64,000 nucleotides of DNA from Nilaparvata lugens. Its lineage: Eukaryota > Arthropoda > Insecta > Hemiptera > Delphacidae. Where the stretch lies: assembly GCF_014356525.2 (NCBI RefSeq), contig NC_052517.1:2796742-2860741 (forward strand). Reading direction: 5' to 3'. The translations under genes were made by a program, and so were the position numbers. The notes below the pieces were generated by a model, which was given only the letters and a program-made list of their open reading frames with translations, had not been told where the DNA came from and did not search any database. Positions 17,501 through 23,069 of this stretch are shown here, piece after piece; position 1 is the stretch's first letter, and each line of letters opens with the position of its first letter.

Positions 17501-20295
17501 TACCTTTCTCCACTGCCATTATAACGTGGACCTCACTATAGTTCATTATATTAAATGGAATATTGGATGTTTACTCATGGAAAATCACTAGAACTCTTAT
17601 TATATTTTATACTAGCAGGTAACCCGTGCTCCGTAAGGATCTAATTGAAAACTTCACGTAATGAAATCTTGAAGAATTTGAAATAAGCCTATAACCATCA
17701 TCGGTGAATTAATATTTAGTTCAGTTTATCAGAGATTGACAATGGTGTAACAACCGAAACCGGTCTTTCTAACTTTCAATAAAATATGTAGTTTTTGACA
17801 ATTTCTTAGTCTTTTTACTTTCCTTGCCCTATTACCATAGGTAAGGAAAGTATTGCTTTCCAAAAAAAATTAAGGTACCCCGATTTCAAGTTTTCTATAC
17901 GTTTCAAGGTCCCCCGAGTCCAAAAACAAGATTTTTGGGTGTTGGTCTGTGTGTGTGTGTATGTGTGTATGTCTGTGAACACGATAACTCCAGTCCTAAT
18001 CAACCGATTGACTTGAAATTTCAAACTCAAAGTCCTTATACCATGAGGATCTGACAATAAGAAATTCAATAAAATTGAATTCAAAATGGCAGAAAAAATG
18101 GCGGATAATTATTAAAAAATCATGTTTTTCACAGTTTTCTCGAAAACGGCTCTAACGATTTTCTTCAAATTTATACCATGAATAGCTAGCTATTTATAAG
18201 CCCTATCAACTGACATGAGTCTCATTTCTGGGAAAATTCCAGGAGCTCCGTAATATTCTTGAGAAAAATGGCGGATAATGACTAAAAAACCATGTTTTTC
18301 ACGGTTTTCTGGAAAACGGCTGCAACGATTTTCTTCAAATTTATACCATAGATAGCTATTCATAAGCCCTATCAACTGACATGAGTCTCATTTTTTGGAA
18401 AATTGCAGGAGCTCCGTAATATTCTTGAGAAAAATGGCAGATAATTACTAAAAAACCATGTTTTTCAAGATTTTCTCAAAAATTACTTGACCGATTTTTT
18501 TTCAAATTCATACCCTGTATAGTTGTTTATCAGCTCTATCAACTGGCATAAGTCTCCTTTCCGGGAAACTAATGGGGGGTTCACCCCATCCTTGAGAAAT
18601 GGACTTTGTAACCTCCTTCTCGTGCATGAGGTAGGTAGGTAGAGCAGTTCATAAAAAGAACACATAGTCGAGATATTTCATCTGTAGAACAGCTGTTTTG
18701 ACGACTTTAAAAAAATGACGACTAAAAAAAAATCATCGAATTTCACAATTTACACAAAGGAAAAAGTACTCTGAAAACAATTATATATTTATACACATAT
18801 ACAGAAGTCTGATCGTAGTTTCAAATATGAGCAAGGAAAGTTGTGTGAGTGTACCACACCAGATATTTTAATATGAATAATTACCACAATATCAATTCTA
18901 CAACTACACAAAAAGTAAATTAAGAATCTTTAAGCAAAATGTGAAGTTAATGAGTTGATTAGTTGACGTGATGATGCGTCATTCGTGAATTTCCTATCCC
19001 CTACCTGTATAAGCCAGTTCTTTCCCCTAATCAATGCGACTGAGTGTTACAAGAGGTGTGCCGCAAGGATCCATTCTGGGTCCATTGCTTTTTATTCTTT
19101 ATACAAATGATTTGCAATGGTCAGTCCCAGTAGAGGTGGGTATCACATTATACGCTGATGATACAACAATAATGTTCAACAACAACAGCCTCAATGAACT
19201 GGAGGTGGAAGCAAATCTACAGACAAATTCTGTTGTACAATATTATAATGAATCATTATTGTCAGTGAACCCTAAAAAAAGTAAGTGCCTTCGATTTGGT
19301 TTAAAACATTATGTATTTGAACCAGTAATTAGCATTGGTGACTCTATTGTGGAGAATGTGACAGAGGCGAGTCTATTGGGACTGATTGTGGATAAGGATC
19401 TCTCATGGAATGCCCATACTGACAGACTGGCGAACAGAATCAGTAGCAGTTTATTTGTTCTGCGAAACATAGTCAAGTGTGTGCCTCCTTAGACAGGAAA
19501 AACGTTATATTTCGCACTCATTCATTCACATATTGCATATGGAATTGAGTTCTGGGGTAACACGTCTCTGCAGAACAGAATAAGATATTCATTCTGCAAA
19601 AGCGTGCTTTGAGGTGTTTAGTGGGATTGGGGTTCAATCATCCTTGTCGAGATTATTTTAAAAGGCTGTGAATACTCACTGTACCTTGTATTTTTATTTT
19701 TAAAACTCTATTATAATTATGTGGTTAGGAATATGGGAAGTTTAACGACCAACGCACAGGTACATTCACACTTTACCAGAAACAGGAACAACTTCGTCGT
19801 TCAGCCTCACAGGCTAACTCTTTTTGAGAAGAAAACTAGCTACATAGGGACAAAATTTCTAAACAAGTTGCCTAGTAATATAGACTTTAAGAACATGACT
19901 TTCAAAAAAGATCTTTATAAGTTCCTTGTTGAAAGAAGTTTTTATAGTGTAAATGAATTTTTATGTGACAATTATGTGTGATATCATATAGGCTATATCT
20001 ATATTTTTATTATGTTAAATATTGAAGAGATTTTTTTTGTACATGACAATGTTCAATTGTATAGTTGTGATTCATAATGACTGTAATGTATTGAAAAAAT
20101 AAAAAATATTATTATTATTATTTATTATACCATAAAAGATTATTTTCTTTATCTTATTTCTTTTCAACTAATATTGTAACATTGTTCGTTGAATTTTGTT
20201 CTAATTTCTGTTTCTTTTTTCACAGTTCTTCATCATCAACAGCGACCACCCAGCAGGCCACAACACCTAGCAACCCCAACTGGGTCCAGTTTTAG
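4297..20295 (+). CDS. NECAP: NECAP, adaptin-ear-binding coat-associated protein (five coding exons)
   Basis: NECAP proteins act in clathrin-mediated endocytosis: an N-terminal PHear domain (about the first 130 residues) and C-terminal WxxF motifs bind the AP-2/AP-1 ear domains and help coat assembly. Exons 4297-4382, 9251-9456, 13074-13264, 15327-15544 and 20226-20295 join with compatible phases (2, 1, 0, 2) and GT-AG boundaries into 771 nt, or 256 residues, close to animal NECAPs. Family landmarks are [11 protein letters not shown] (19-29), [29 protein letters not shown] and LQDHFKWVK in the PHear domain, a Pro/Gly-rich linker (PPPPGG, 188-193), WGEF at 221-224 and terminal WVQF at 253-256. 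The start is the first ATG, just before the conserved YESVLLVK. Introns are 4.9, 3.8, 2.1 and 4.7 kb and full of transposons. Exons 1 and 3 have local tandem duplications at their 3' ends. Confidence 0.95.
4376..4719 (+). repeat. Tandem duplication, 172-bp unit, across the exon 1 donor
   Basis: Unit 1 (4376-4547) begins with the last seven bases of exon 1, CCTACAG, and its GTAAAT donor. Unit 2 (4548-4719) repeats CCTACAG and GTAAAT at 4548-4560 and then about 150 almost identical bases. A second potential donor therefore sits at 4555. Read-through to it would place TAA in frame directly after residue 29, so use of the distal donor would be unproductive. Confidence 0.9.
4831..5228. mobile_element. 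Element A, complete, about 400 bp
   Basis: The left end CTGTAGTGAGGTCCACGTTA and the right end AACGTGGACCTCACTATAG are inverted repeats of about 30 bp. The interior resembles other full A copies (17165-17541, 56592-56969). No open frame is present, so it is non-autonomous. It lies in NECAP intron 1. Confidence 0.85.
5229..5679. other. Intron DNA without recognised features
   Basis: The stretch has a modestly GC-richer part at 5270-5400 with repeated GTTGACAAC-like words. No splice-flanked frame, RNA gene or known repeat was recognised. Confidence 0.4.
5680..5826 (+). mobile_element. LINE 3' end with (AAAT)n tail
   Basis: It contains GGACATAACCAACATTTTG, GGGACAGTTTTGGGC and a tail of AAATAAATAAATAAAAT. 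The same sequence is inserted at 44748-44904, and relatives occur at 13601-13720 and 22290-22545. The A-rich repetitive tail is typical of a non-LTR element 3' terminus; no coding part remains. Confidence 0.7.
5938..6954. mobile_element. Element A split by a LINE insertion
   Basis: The left end TATAGTGAGGTCCACGTT and the right end GGACCTCACTATAG bound a 1-kb unit. About 245 bp of A interior lie left of the insertion and about 140 bp right of it. Together they equal an ordinary 380-400 bp A copy, so the 6187-6812 segment is a later insertion. Confidence 0.82.
6187..6812 (+). mobile_element. 5'-truncated LINE, last part of ORF2 plus 3' UTR
   Basis: An open frame to the stop at 6621 encodes about 144 residues, including [25 protein letters not shown] and [16 protein letters not shown]. 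That layout resembles the C-terminal region after the reverse transcriptase in non-LTR elements. A 190-bp trailer follows and ends AATAAAGATGTTAAAAAAAA, a poly(A)-like end. The apparent ATG at 6154 lies in the host A element, so the frame is an accidental extension. LINE identity is inferred from pattern. Confidence 0.6.
6955..7309. other. AT-rich intron DNA
   Basis: The first 55 bases (to about 7010, GCTGACTTTATATCATGAAT) resemble an A-related end seen at 40570-40615. The remainder shows no repeat, gene or RNA feature that I recognise. Confidence 0.4.
7310..7513. mobile_element. Element B, right end missing
   Basis: It starts CATAGAGAAACAATAACG and keeps ATATCCCATGGTATAG and the central GAGAGACTACCAGCGTCACA. 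After GGCTTCAGTTAACACTCAC it passes directly into the inverted repeat at 7519 instead of the right terminal repeat. Confidence 0.78.
7519..7841 (-). repeat. Inverted-repeat partner of 2653-2974
   Basis: It is the reverse complement of 2653-2974 over about 320 bases, including GATAACTCAATTATTACAG. B elements lie on both sides here, and the B on its right corresponds to the B left of the first copy. It lies in NECAP intron 1. Confidence 0.85.
7842..8118. mobile_element. Element B, complete, 277 bp
   Basis: The ends are CATAGAGAAACAATAGC and its complement TATCGTTTCTCTATG. The arms are nearly complementary for over 100 bases each, so the element can fold into a long hairpin. The centre carries GCTGTGTGACGCTGGTAGTC. 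It has no coding capacity and is the best reference copy of the family. Confidence 0.88.
8229..8331 (-). mobile_element. Element M fragment
   Basis: It carries GTTAATGAGTTGAGTAGTTG, GATGATGCGTCATTCGTGAA and TTTCCTATCCCCTACCTG in family order. It is cut by element N at 8332, so the CTAG end is absent. Confidence 0.75.
8332..9187 (+). mobile_element. Element N, complete, about 850 bp
   Basis: It starts ACTTTCCTTGCCCTATTACC, carries a TG microsatellite near its left end, and ends GGAAAGTTGTGTGAGTGCGCC ACACCAG. Its first and last parts include complementary GGAAAGT/ACTTTCC words. Other copies lie at 17817, 34048, 35388 (split) and 59589. Its right end is only 63 bases before the exon 2 acceptor. 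The superfamily is unknown. Confidence 0.8.
8461..8540. repeat. (TG)n microsatellite inside N
   Basis: About 38 TG units with one break. The same position is expanded in the N copy at 34183-34265, but the copies at 17948 and 59718 hold only a few units, so repeat length varies between copies. Confidence 0.95.
9251..9456 (+). CDS. NECAP: NECAP coding exon 2 (residues 29-98)
   Basis: The acceptor AATTTGACAG ends at 9250 and the GTAAGT donor starts at 9457. The exon encodes [20 protein letters not shown] through LRIQDDN, the core of the PHear domain, matching vertebrate NECAP in W-x-GR-R and LEDK-SGELFA. It ends after one base of a glycine codon completed by exon 3. Confidence 0.95.
9515..9550. 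mobile_element. Element A end fragment
   Basis: TGTGAGGTCCACGTTGTAATG and the following bases match the A terminus and stop where a T element begins at 9551. The same A-end/T junction style recurs near 62862 and 63610. Confidence 0.6.
9551..9715 (-). mobile_element. T element, 5'-truncated, minus strand
   Basis: It shows the ATTGATTGATTGAG tail at its left and the family's TATATACTGGCTTATACAC, but stops at about 9715 after the GTATATGATATGA words. The GGTAGAGAG start is lacking. Confidence 0.75.
9896..10167. mobile_element. Repeat H
   Basis: It contains CAGTATGGAAACTTG, TTGTTAGGAAG, the palindromic GGATCACTTCAATGATCC, then CCAATCAGAAGACCAGGATT and GGTCACGTGACGTGTCTAG. The same order is found at 20704-21270 and 21425-22090, each time interrupted by a LINE. 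The boundaries are approximate. Confidence 0.65.
10168..10430. other. GC-rich stretch of unknown nature
   Basis: About 10190-10300 is clearly richer in G and C and in CpG than its surroundings (GTTGCGCGCGAACCGG, GCGATCCGTTTG). Several short open frames overlap it, but none has domain-like content. The end, GTACGCAGCTTTAAAG, resembles the right end of element L, so it may be a diverged L-type copy. Confidence 0.35.
10431..10627. mobile_element. Foldback element G, 197 bp
   Basis: The ends CATAGCCACCTCTTATAC and GTATTGGAGGTGGCTATG are inverted, and complementarity continues for about 85 bases on each arm, including GATATTGCAACGTCGCAG. A second copy is at 14057-14254. It lies in NECAP intron 2. 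Confidence 0.88.
10629..10857. mobile_element. Foldback element L, GC-rich interior
   Basis: The left end AAGCTGCGTACACATATACG and the right end CTGTACGCACCTTTAG resemble the termini of the copy at 24887-25053. The interior differs completely and is rich in CGC words, so this is a family sharing ends only, or an unrelated insert within L ends. Confidence 0.6.
10858..11451. other. Unclassified intron DNA, possible minus-strand retro-fragment
   Basis: The 11100-11345 part is GC-balanced and unlike its surroundings. Read on the minus strand it runs into AATAAAAATATTTATTTATA near 11065-11085, which could be a poly(A) signal and tail of a retrotransposed 3' end. A minus-strand frame of about 80 codons (11116-11358) shows no recognised domain. 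Confidence 0.3.
11452..11957. mobile_element. Two element B copies in tandem
   Basis: The first (11452-11722) has both ends and the central AGACTACTAGCGTCACACAG. The second (about 11726-11957) lacks the outermost left bases and has an internal deletion after GGTATAGGGCGTTTA. Each can fold into a hairpin. Confidence 0.82.
12035..12497. mobile_element. Foldback element I, rearranged with partial duplications
   Basis: Two left arms (12035-12120 and about 12143-12235) precede a right arm (12250-12395) that ends in AACTACACAAAAAGTG. An extra piece of right arm follows at 12398-12497. The arms carry ACCGGTTTCGGTTATTACAC; one shows a changed GAAACAAGTC. Confidence 0.75.
12496..13024 (+). repeat. 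Triplicated flank upstream of exon 3
   Basis: The sequence starting ATTTATTTGATTCTGTGATT and ending GATTCAGTAATTG occurs at 12496, 12774 and 12949. The copies are separated by pieces of element I ending in CAACTACACAAAA. The third copy continues into the 3' end of intron 2, so it is probably the original and the others arose by unequal exchange or repeated copying. Confidence 0.85.
13074..13264 (+). CDS. NECAP: NECAP coding exon 3 (residues 98-161)
   Basis: The acceptor is TTTGTCACAG (ends 13073) and the donor is GTAAAA at 13265. The exon encodes [20 protein letters not shown] through [20 protein letters not shown] and [18 protein letters not shown], the end of the PHear domain. It finishes on a whole codon, so the junction to exon 4 is phase 0. 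Confidence 0.95.
13342..13398 (+). CDS. Candidate duplicated mini-exon of NECAP, 57 nt in frame
   Basis: This copies the last 57 bases of exon 3 with four differences: three are synonymous and one changes N to K, giving [19 protein letters not shown]. It is preceded by TAATCTTTTTTAG, a usable acceptor ending at 13341, and followed by the same GTAAAA donor. Both boundaries are phase 0 and the length is a multiple of three, so inclusion would add 19 residues with no frameshift. Whether it is ever spliced in is not shown; it may just be a recent intronic duplicate. A third, shorter remnant (AACATGAAAATCACAGTAAAA-like) lies at about 13478-13500. Confidence 0.55.
13574..13747 (-). mobile_element. 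LINE 3' end with 27-bp target duplication
   Basis: Bases 13574-13600 and 13721-13747 are identical 27-mers. Between them is a 120-bp minus-strand fragment with a (TAAA)n-type tail at the left and GAATCGGAAAAGAAAAAACAG. The insert matches the + strand LINE end at 22430-22545. Both target copies carry CGATACAGTATCA. Confidence 0.85.
13969..14393 (-). mobile_element. Element M split by foldback G
   Basis: M sequence (TTAATTAAAAACTTGACTAC, then ATCCTCGGTAAATTAAGTAT and GATGATGCGTCATTCGAGAA) continues on both sides of a G copy. The CTAG end is degenerate here. The right end meets the minisatellite at 14397. Confidence 0.72.
14057..14254. mobile_element. Foldback element G inside M
   Basis: The ends CATAGCCACCTCTAATAG and TATTAGAGGTGGCTATG are inverted with stems of about 85 bases. 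ACCATCC stands on both sides of the insert, a 7-bp target duplication of M sequence. Confidence 0.88.
14397..14818. repeat. Minisatellite, about 45-bp unit, nine to ten copies
   Basis: The units read ACAAACAACTCACTTCCGTA then TCAAATCCCCCACCAAACTT with small changes (CTTATCCCCCA variants). It is the same family as 1-412 but with CCCCCACC links instead of CCCTAAC. The open frame across it ([18 protein letters not shown]) is a translation of the repeat. Confidence 0.93.
14925..15305 (-). mobile_element. Element M carrying a SINE, next to the exon 4 acceptor
   Basis: It begins CTAGCAAGTGGCCGCCCCTG and continues after a SINE insert with CCTATAACCATCCTCGG. It ends in TCCTTTATTATAATATTATA only about 20 bases before the acceptor of NECAP exon 4, so the branch point region may lie within or at the edge of the transposon. 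Confidence 0.75.
14998..15146 (+). mobile_element. tRNA-derived SINE F with B box
   Basis: The start GGGTTCGATTCCCGGGC contains a canonical RNA polymerase III B box (GGTTCGATTCC), while the upstream A box part is missing. The body has CATCTAGCTGTTAACCC and GTCTTCGGGGTGATTTTCAG and ends in AT-rich TTAAAAATAATAATT. AAATATG on both sides gives a short target duplication within M. Confidence 0.78.
15327..15544 (+). CDS. NECAP: NECAP coding exon 4 (residues 162-233 and two bases of 234)
   Basis: The acceptor GTTCTTACAG ends at 15326 and the GTCAGT donor starts at 15545. The exon encodes [20 protein letters not shown], a Pro/Gly-rich linker with PPPPGG, and SWGEFTS. The WGEF is the equivalent of the vertebrate WGDF adaptor-ear motif. 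It is distinctly GC-rich relative to the introns. The linker is shorter than in human NECAP1. Confidence 0.93.
15599..16166. mobile_element. TIR element P with nested I
   Basis: The ends CTTAGACCAGTTATAGAATA and TATTCTATAACTGGTCTAAG are perfect inverted repeats. Inside, GAAGCCAACATCTACTGCC and TGACGTCA-bearing arms (15646-15680 and about 15833-15871) are also complementary. Element I interrupts the right arm at 15872-16095, after which GGCTTC resumes. Confidence 0.85.
15872..16095. mobile_element. Foldback element I inside P
   Basis: The left arm begins ATTGAATGAAAAAGTC, and the right arm runs to the full CAACTACACAAAAAGTG end. The loop at 15958-15975 is very short, so the stem is almost continuous. 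Confidence 0.82.
16167..17164. other. Intron 4 DNA with one H-like segment
   Basis: At about 16545-16650 a stretch resembles repeat H (GTTCGGATCACTTTACTGAT, CGTTCACTGCCGCGACCC) and contains the inverted words CCCGTTCAATTCGAACGGG. An A-like end GAGGGCCACGTTGTAATGGC occurs at about 16706. The remainder shows no gene or repeat that I recognise. Confidence 0.45.
17165..17541. mobile_element. Element A, complete, 377 bp
   Basis: The ends CTATAGTGAGGTCCACGTTA and its complement at 17522-17541 are intact. The interior has AGCGCTATCTCTTTCTCGC and GTATCAGCTACCG. It serves as a clean reference for the family. Confidence 0.9.
17611..19026 (-). mobile_element. Element M opened by nested I and N
   Basis: M starts CTAGCAGGTAACCCGTGCTC and resumes at about 18909 with TTAAGAATCTTTAAGC, ending CAGTTCTTTCC at 19026. 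Within it lie both ends of an I element (17716-17813 and 18870-18908), themselves separated by a complete N. The insertion order is M, then I, then N, with a LINE then placed at the M edge. Confidence 0.8.
17817..18868 (+). mobile_element. Element N with internal tandem units
   Basis: It opens with TTTCCTTGCCCTATTACC and closes with GAAAGTTGTGTGAGTGTACC. A segment containing TTTTCTCGAAAACGGC and GCCCTATCAACTGACATGAG is repeated about three times (18090-18430), so it is longer than other N copies. The TG tract is short. Confidence 0.75.
19034..19492 (+). pseudogene. LINE reverse transcriptase, palm to thumb part
   Basis: The frame contains [20 protein letters not shown] and the catalytic YADD in LYADDTTIM, followed by [15 protein letters not shown] and [14 protein letters not shown], all typical of CR1/Jockey-type non-LTR reverse transcriptases. 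The fingers and everything upstream are missing. A stop at 19490 and a later frame change show that it is dead. Confidence 0.9.
19721..19981 (+). pseudogene. LINE ORF2 C-terminus
   Basis: [20 protein letters not shown] and [20 protein letters not shown] fit the conserved end of CR1/Jockey ORF2 (H-TR---L, FNKLP, FK--L--FL). It belongs to the same LINE as the frame ending at 19492; the 230 bases between are frameshifted, though AYGIEFWG can be read. Confidence 0.85.
20226..20295 (+). CDS. NECAP: NECAP coding exon 5 (residues 234-256, stop)
   Basis: The acceptor CTTTTTTCACAG ends at 20225. The first base completes a serine codon with AG from exon 4. The exon encodes [20 protein letters not shown] then QF and TAG. 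Terminal WVQF binds AP-2 alpha-ear and AP-1 gamma-ear in the family. At 70 nt it cannot be found by length. Confidence 0.95.
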
Positions 20296-20703
20296 AAGAA
20301 AAACTTGAAAAATTCGAAAATTTTCAAGATTTACGGTAAAATTACGTGTTTCGCATAACTATATTATACTTCTGTTATACACTAGAGCATAGAGAAAAGA
20401 TAGCATAAGAAGATATCCCATGGTTTGTAGAATTCATTCAAAGTTTGCAAGTTTTTTATCGAATTATGGTGTTGTGTATCAAGTTGAGATGATACTGTAT
20501 CAAATTGTGGCGATACTGTATCATTCATAGTCATATCAAATTGTGTTGTGTATCAAGTTGAGATAATACTGTATCCAATTTTCTTGATACTGTATCATTT
20601 ATGGTGATATTCCATGGTAAAGGACCGTTATGTTGCAAATGTTTGTGTTAACTGAAGCCGATAGTCCTAGTAGTTGTTTTTGGTGAAGCTATGTGACGCT
20701 GGC

Positions 20704-21270
20704 ACAGTATACAGTATGGAAACTTGGCTAGTACCCTGGCGCAAAAATCCGCCATGTTGTTAGGAAGCGCCGCATTTCATTTTATTTATTCATAGACAAT
20801 AGATACAATGCAGGTAAAAACAACAGGCATTCGCCCAAAACTGCTTTAAACCTTAATTTGGAATACACGGTCTAGAAGTTATGTAAATAATAACTTAATT
20901 CACTCACTATTAAGTCCAAAAAATGTATGTACTACAATAATTTTGTATTTATCAGATTGATTAAGTTCAAAATACAAATCCAAACCAAAATCTTCCTTCA
21001 CAATCACAAAAAATATTAAAAATTTCACTTAAATCCACAAATTATACTCATGTTAAAATTCTAAACATGTTAAAATAATTATGATAGTATTGATGGTAGG
21101 TTCGGATCACTTCAATGATCCGGAACAATTGATCTCGTTCACTGCCACGAGCCAATCAGAAGACCAGGATTGGAACTTCCCAAGGTCACGTGACGTGTCT
21201 AGTATTTGCGCCATGTAAAAAGCATTGGTTAGATAGGCGTTTTATTGACAGTTTCTATTCTGTACCTATT
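20704..21270. mobile_element. Repeat H interrupted by a LINE end
   Basis: H runs CAGTATACAGTATGGAAAC to GGAAGCGCCGCATT, breaks, and resumes ATAGTATTGATGGTAGGTTC with GGATCACTTCAATGATCC. The insert at 20777-21085 reads as a minus-strand LINE 3' end (GGCATTCGCCCAAAACTGC). Confidence 0.68.
20777..21085 (-). mobile_element. LINE 3' UTR fragment, minus strand
   Basis: The TTTTATTTATTCATAG start is an A-rich tail on the minus strand, and GGCATTCGCCCAAAACTGC parallels the sequence at 5750 and 13660. No coding part remains. Confidence 0.6.
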
Positions 21271-21424
21271 CTGTGACGCTGGTAGTCTCTCATACTGTGC
21301 CCTTCTTACACTCACAACAACACACTAATAATAGACAGTGTATAGGGTGTCTATGTTGCAAATGTGAGTGTTAACTGAAGCCGATAGTCCTAGTAGTTGT
21401 TTTTGGTGAAGCTATGTGACGCTG

Positions 21425-22090
21425 GCACAGTATACAGTATGGAAACTTGGCTAGTTCCCTGGCGCAAAAATTCGCCATGTTGTTAGGAAGCGCCGCATTA
21501 ATAATAATAATAAATTTATTAGCCAAAAAACAGGATGTCACAATTTGACATATAGGCCAGTCAATATAACAGTAAAACACTTAGTCAATATAAATACTGT
21601 CAATAAAAAACAATACAAAGTCACATTTACAATAAAAACATGTATGGTATATTAATCCTATTCATATAACAGTAATATTATTAAATTCTAAATATTGAAA
21701 TCTTCTACATTCATTTTCATGTCGATAAACTCTTCAACTGAGTAAAAGGGGTTTTTCAAGAGAAATATTTCTAAAATCTTTTTGAACCTCCTGTGATTAA
21801 GTTGCCTCACCTCAATAGGAAGCCTATTCATCAATTTAATTGCAACATTCGAGGGACTTTCATCAGTTTTATGCAGTCTGCTTCGTGTTACATTATGATG
21901 GTATTGATGGTAGGTTCGGATCACTTCAATGATCCGGATCAATTGATCTCGTTCACTGCCAAGAGCCAATCAGAAGACCAGGATTGGAACTTCCCAAGGT
22001 CACGTGACGTGTCTAGTATTTGAGCCATGTAAAAAGCATTGGTTAGATAGGCGTTTGATTACAAGTTTCCATTCTGTACCTATTCTGTGA
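21425..22090. mobile_element. Repeat H interrupted by a LINE C-terminus
   Basis: H sequence up to GGAAGCGCCGCATT and from GTATTGATGGTAGGTTCGG to CTGTACCTATTCTGTGAC flanks a minus-strand LINE. The break is at the same place as in the H copy at 20704, after GCGCCGCATT, although the inserts differ. Confidence 0.68.
21499..21895 (-). pseudogene. LINE ORF2 C-terminus, minus strand
   Basis: Read leftward it encodes HHNVTRSRLHKTDESPSNVA, IKLMNRLPIEVRQLNHRRFK and FLLKNPFYSVEEFIDM, then a stop and a trailer with a (TTA)n tail at 21499-21515. It differs from the LINE at 19027 and is only the last 90 codons or so. Confidence 0.8.
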
Positions 22091-22289
22091 CGATGGTAGT
22101 CTCTCATACTGTGCCCTTGTTACAATCTTACACTCCCAACAACACACTAATAATAGATAGTAGTCGACAGTAATCGGCTTGAATTAACAAAAATCGGCTT
22201 GTAATTTGGTACATAATTTGTTACAGCTGTTATATAGCTATGGTGAATGTGATATTTTCGAGCTCAAAATTTAAGTGTTTTTATTCTTT

Positions 22290-22545
22290 ATTTTGTGAAT
22301 TTATAGTTTGGTTCATGTTTTTAAGAAACTTTCATTATTAATCCATCCAAATTTAAAATTGTTTGTTTTATTCTAATTTATATTTTAGATTGTGATTTGG
22401 TGTAGAAATTTGAATGGACATAACCTATAATATTTGGACAATTTAAAACTAAATTAGGAAATTGAAGAAGTTTTAGGCAATTGCCTGTTTTTTCTTTTCC
22501 GATTCTTGTATTTTTTTGCTTACCTAATAAATAAATAAATAAACG
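22290..22545 (+). mobile_element. LINE 3' UTR with AAATAAAT tail
   Basis: It ends TTCTTGTATTTTTTTGCTTA and then ACCTAATAAATAAATAAATA. The last 120 bases are the same as the minus-strand insert at 13601-13720, so this is the longer reference copy. Confidence 0.72.
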
Positions 22546-22739
22546 ACCTATTATACCATATGGAATATCACCATAAATGATACAGTATCAACACAATATG
22601 ATACACAGTATCAACACAATATGATACAGTATCATCTCAACTTGATACACAGCACCATAAATTGATACAAAACTTTGAAAGCTTTGAATAAATTCTAAAA
22701 ATCATGGAATATCTTCTTATGCTACATCTTTTCTCTATC

Positions 22740-23069
22740 AGTATAGTCAGATTCACCCTTAAATCTGTCAGTATTAGTTATATGAGAAGTTATGGTTAAT
22801 GTTCATAAGTTATGCTGACAGTTCAAAGTAAATCTTACTCATTTTTAGTGTAAAACGAAGTTATAATATTATCATTTTTTGGTTAAGCTATTAAAACACT
22901 GTATAATATTATATTATTATCATGTAACCCGAAAAAACTATATATTTTATTATAAAAATGTATAGATTGTGTCCTGTTCAATAGACTAGTATAAAACTAG
23001 ATATATAGTGAAATTTACGTTGAATTGTTAGCATAAAGCTGGATTTCAACATATCACAGTCAGTGAAAG
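22740..23069. other. AT-rich DNA, nothing recognised
   Basis: About 330 bases between two B composites. No frame, hairpin or known repeat stands out. Confidence 0.4.

Larger units (their letters stand above)
19027..20128 (+). mobile_element. 5'-truncated LINE with reverse-transcriptase remnant
   Basis: The insert starts within the reverse transcriptase domain and ends in AATAAAAAATATTATTATTA, a (TTA)n-type tail. Coding pieces are at 19034-19492 and 19721-19981. It sits on the sense strand of NECAP intron 4, about 100 bases before the last exon. Confidence 0.88.
20388..22739. mobile_element. Large B composite with nested H and LINE copies
   Basis: The left end CATAGAGAAAAGATAGC and the right end at 22703-22739 are B termini of the satellite subtype (AGATATCCCATGGTTTGTAG). 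Inside are GATACTGTATCA modules on both flanks (20450-20600 and 22565-22680), two H repeats, three LINE fragments and one partial satellite unit (about 21260-21430). Confidence 0.75.
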
